Shown: one piece after another, positions 63,430 through 64,000 of the stretch
Layout of the letters: every line of letters begins with the position of its first letter
How positions within the stretch are numbered: the stretch's first letter is position 1
Assembly: GCA_029210625.1 (NCBI GenBank)
Contig: JARGFU010000008.1
Coordinates: 62,001-126,000 of the forward strand
Direction of reading: 5' to 3'
Length of the DNA stretch: 64,000 nucleotides
Origin: Deltaproteobacteria bacterium
GTDB taxonomy: Bacteria > Myxococcota > Myxococcia > SLRQ01
Translations under genes and position numbers: made by a program
The notes under the pieces: model-generated
The model's input: the letters and a program-made list of their open reading frames with translations, nothing else
The model's database searches: none
What the model was told of the DNA's origin: nothing

Positions 63430-64000
63430 ATGACTTTCGAGAGTGTTCGTTCGAGGGGTCTCTTCCTGCTGTCCGGGCTGGCGCTCGTGCTGCTGGTGTC
63501 CTCCGGCTGCCGCAAGGAGGGCATCATCGCCGCCCAGCGGCTGATGGCCCCCTCGGGGGACAGCATCGACTTCGGCAACGTCCTCCTGGCCCAGGCCGAC
63601 GAGCGGACCATCACCCTGGCCAACAACGGGGATCTGCTGGTCTCCCTCGGGGACATCACCGGCGACACGATGGGCGGCGCCTTCGCCATCGAGTACGACG
63701 AGACCGAGATCCAGCCCCGCCGCAGCACCACCCTGCGGGTGCGCTTCGCCCCCATCCGCGAGGGCGAGTACTCCACCTCCTTCGTGGTGAACAACGACAG
63801 CACCAACCTGCCGGAGTACCTCCTGACGGTGACCGGCTTCGGCATCGACCCCGGCCCCTGCCACGGCGTCGACTGCAGCACGCCCCCCTCCCCCTTGTGC
63901 CTCAACAGCACCACGGCCCGGGTCTACCTCCCGGGCGGCCGCTGCGTGGACGGGACCTGCGAGTTCGAGACCAGCGACGAGACCTGCACCTTCGGCTGCA
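63430..64000 (+). CDS. Lipoprotein with ASH/choice-of-anchor-like domain (5' part, runs off window)
   Basis: At least 190 aa; the stop lies beyond the right edge. Lipoprotein signal LFLLSGLALVLLVSSGC, then an Ig-like domain of the ASPM-SPD-2-Hydin or choice-of-anchor D type (DFGNVLLAQADERTITLANN; RRSTTLRVRFAP; YLLTVTGFGID). A Cys-rich segment with PxPxC and GxCxxGTCxF spacing begins at about residue 145 and continues. Surface proteins of this kind are common in myxobacteria and relatives. The ATG is chosen from the signal peptide; no strong ribosome site is seen. Confidence 0.72.
   Translation, partial: MTFESVRSRGLFLLSGLALVLLVSSGCRKEGIIAAQRLMAPSGDSIDFGNVLLAQADERTITLANNGDLLVSLGDITGDTMGGAFAIEYDETEIQPRRSTTLRVRFAPIREGEYSTSFVVNNDSTNLPEYLLTVTGFGIDPGPCHGVDCSTPPSPLCLNSTTARVYLPGGRCVDGTCEFETSDETCTFGC

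Overview
The window is very GC-rich, densely packed bacterial chromosome with short gaps, many 4-nt start/stop overlaps (ATGA, GTGA, TTGA), and strong G/C bias at third codon positions. The gene content suggests a Gram-negative deltaproteobacterium, most likely Myxococcota or a close relative. Pointers are the many lipoproteins with cysteine-rich or Asp-Gly-rich surface domains, MopE-like DxDxDG repeats, RpoH/SigB-type sigma factor, sigma-54 enhancer-binding protein, KorAB, rubrerythrin/DUF3501 set, LolA, OmpA-family lipoprotein and a multiheme cytochrome. This is inference from gene content. No rRNA, tRNA, CRISPR array, insertion sequence or prophage was seen.

Layout. 1-5.1 kb: truncated lipoprotein, serA, slyD, vWA lipoprotein and FHA protein, all on the minus strand. 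5.1-8.1 kb: gloA (+) and the clpS-clpA operon (-). 8.2-11.9 kb: ahcY behind a leader with a possible pseudoknot, then a translationally coupled pterin cluster (queD-like, folE, SDR, folB). 11.9-16.5 kb: HD-GYP response regulator, GMC oxidoreductase and GlcD-type FAD oxidase. 16.6-18.7 kb (-): ribA, DUF2203 and rpoH. 19.1-23.7 kb: MBL hydrolase with a lysine-rich tail, then an oxidative-stress island (DUF3501, Fe-S oxidoreductase, rubrerythrin, PerR-like Fur, Bcp). 23.9-26.8 kb: korAB. 26.8-30.6 kb (-): dacB and an MltD-like lytic transglycosylase. 30.7-36.4 kb: peptide ABC importer genes without ATPases, NicO transporter, Cys-rich lipoprotein and MBL hydrolase. 36.4-39.9 kb (-): lolA, trmH, obgE, rpmA, rplU. 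39.9-43.8 kb (-): an overlapping trio of a nine-haem-type cytochrome lipoprotein and two Cys-rich lipoproteins. 44-47.4 kb: coupled membrane and lipoprotein genes, serine hydrolase and aminotransferase V. 47.4-52.3 kb: PAS/Cys-cluster protein followed by zinc-ribbon pseudokinase, two tandem vWA proteins and a divergent PurA paralogue. 52.3-58.8 kb: M3 peptidase, hybrid histidine kinase, AMMECR1, homocysteine methyltransferase and PAP2 protein. 59-64 kb: OmpA lipoprotein, SRPBCC protein with a histone-H1-like tail, and an MBL hydrolase behind a sigma-54-type promoter and palindrome with a sigma-54 activator gene directly downstream. A truncated ASH-domain lipoprotein ends the window.

The best candidate for an undescribed system is 48054-52263. 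It has a pseudokinase that lost all three catalytic signatures, a duplicated MIDAS-type vWA protein and an adenylosuccinate-synthetase homologue. The homologue keeps the catalytic Asp/His and P-loop but has changed IMP-pocket motifs. The four genes lie 6-15 nt apart on one strand. The arrangement suggests a regulated nucleotide-ligase or signalling complex, possibly stress or conflict related; its function is unknown.
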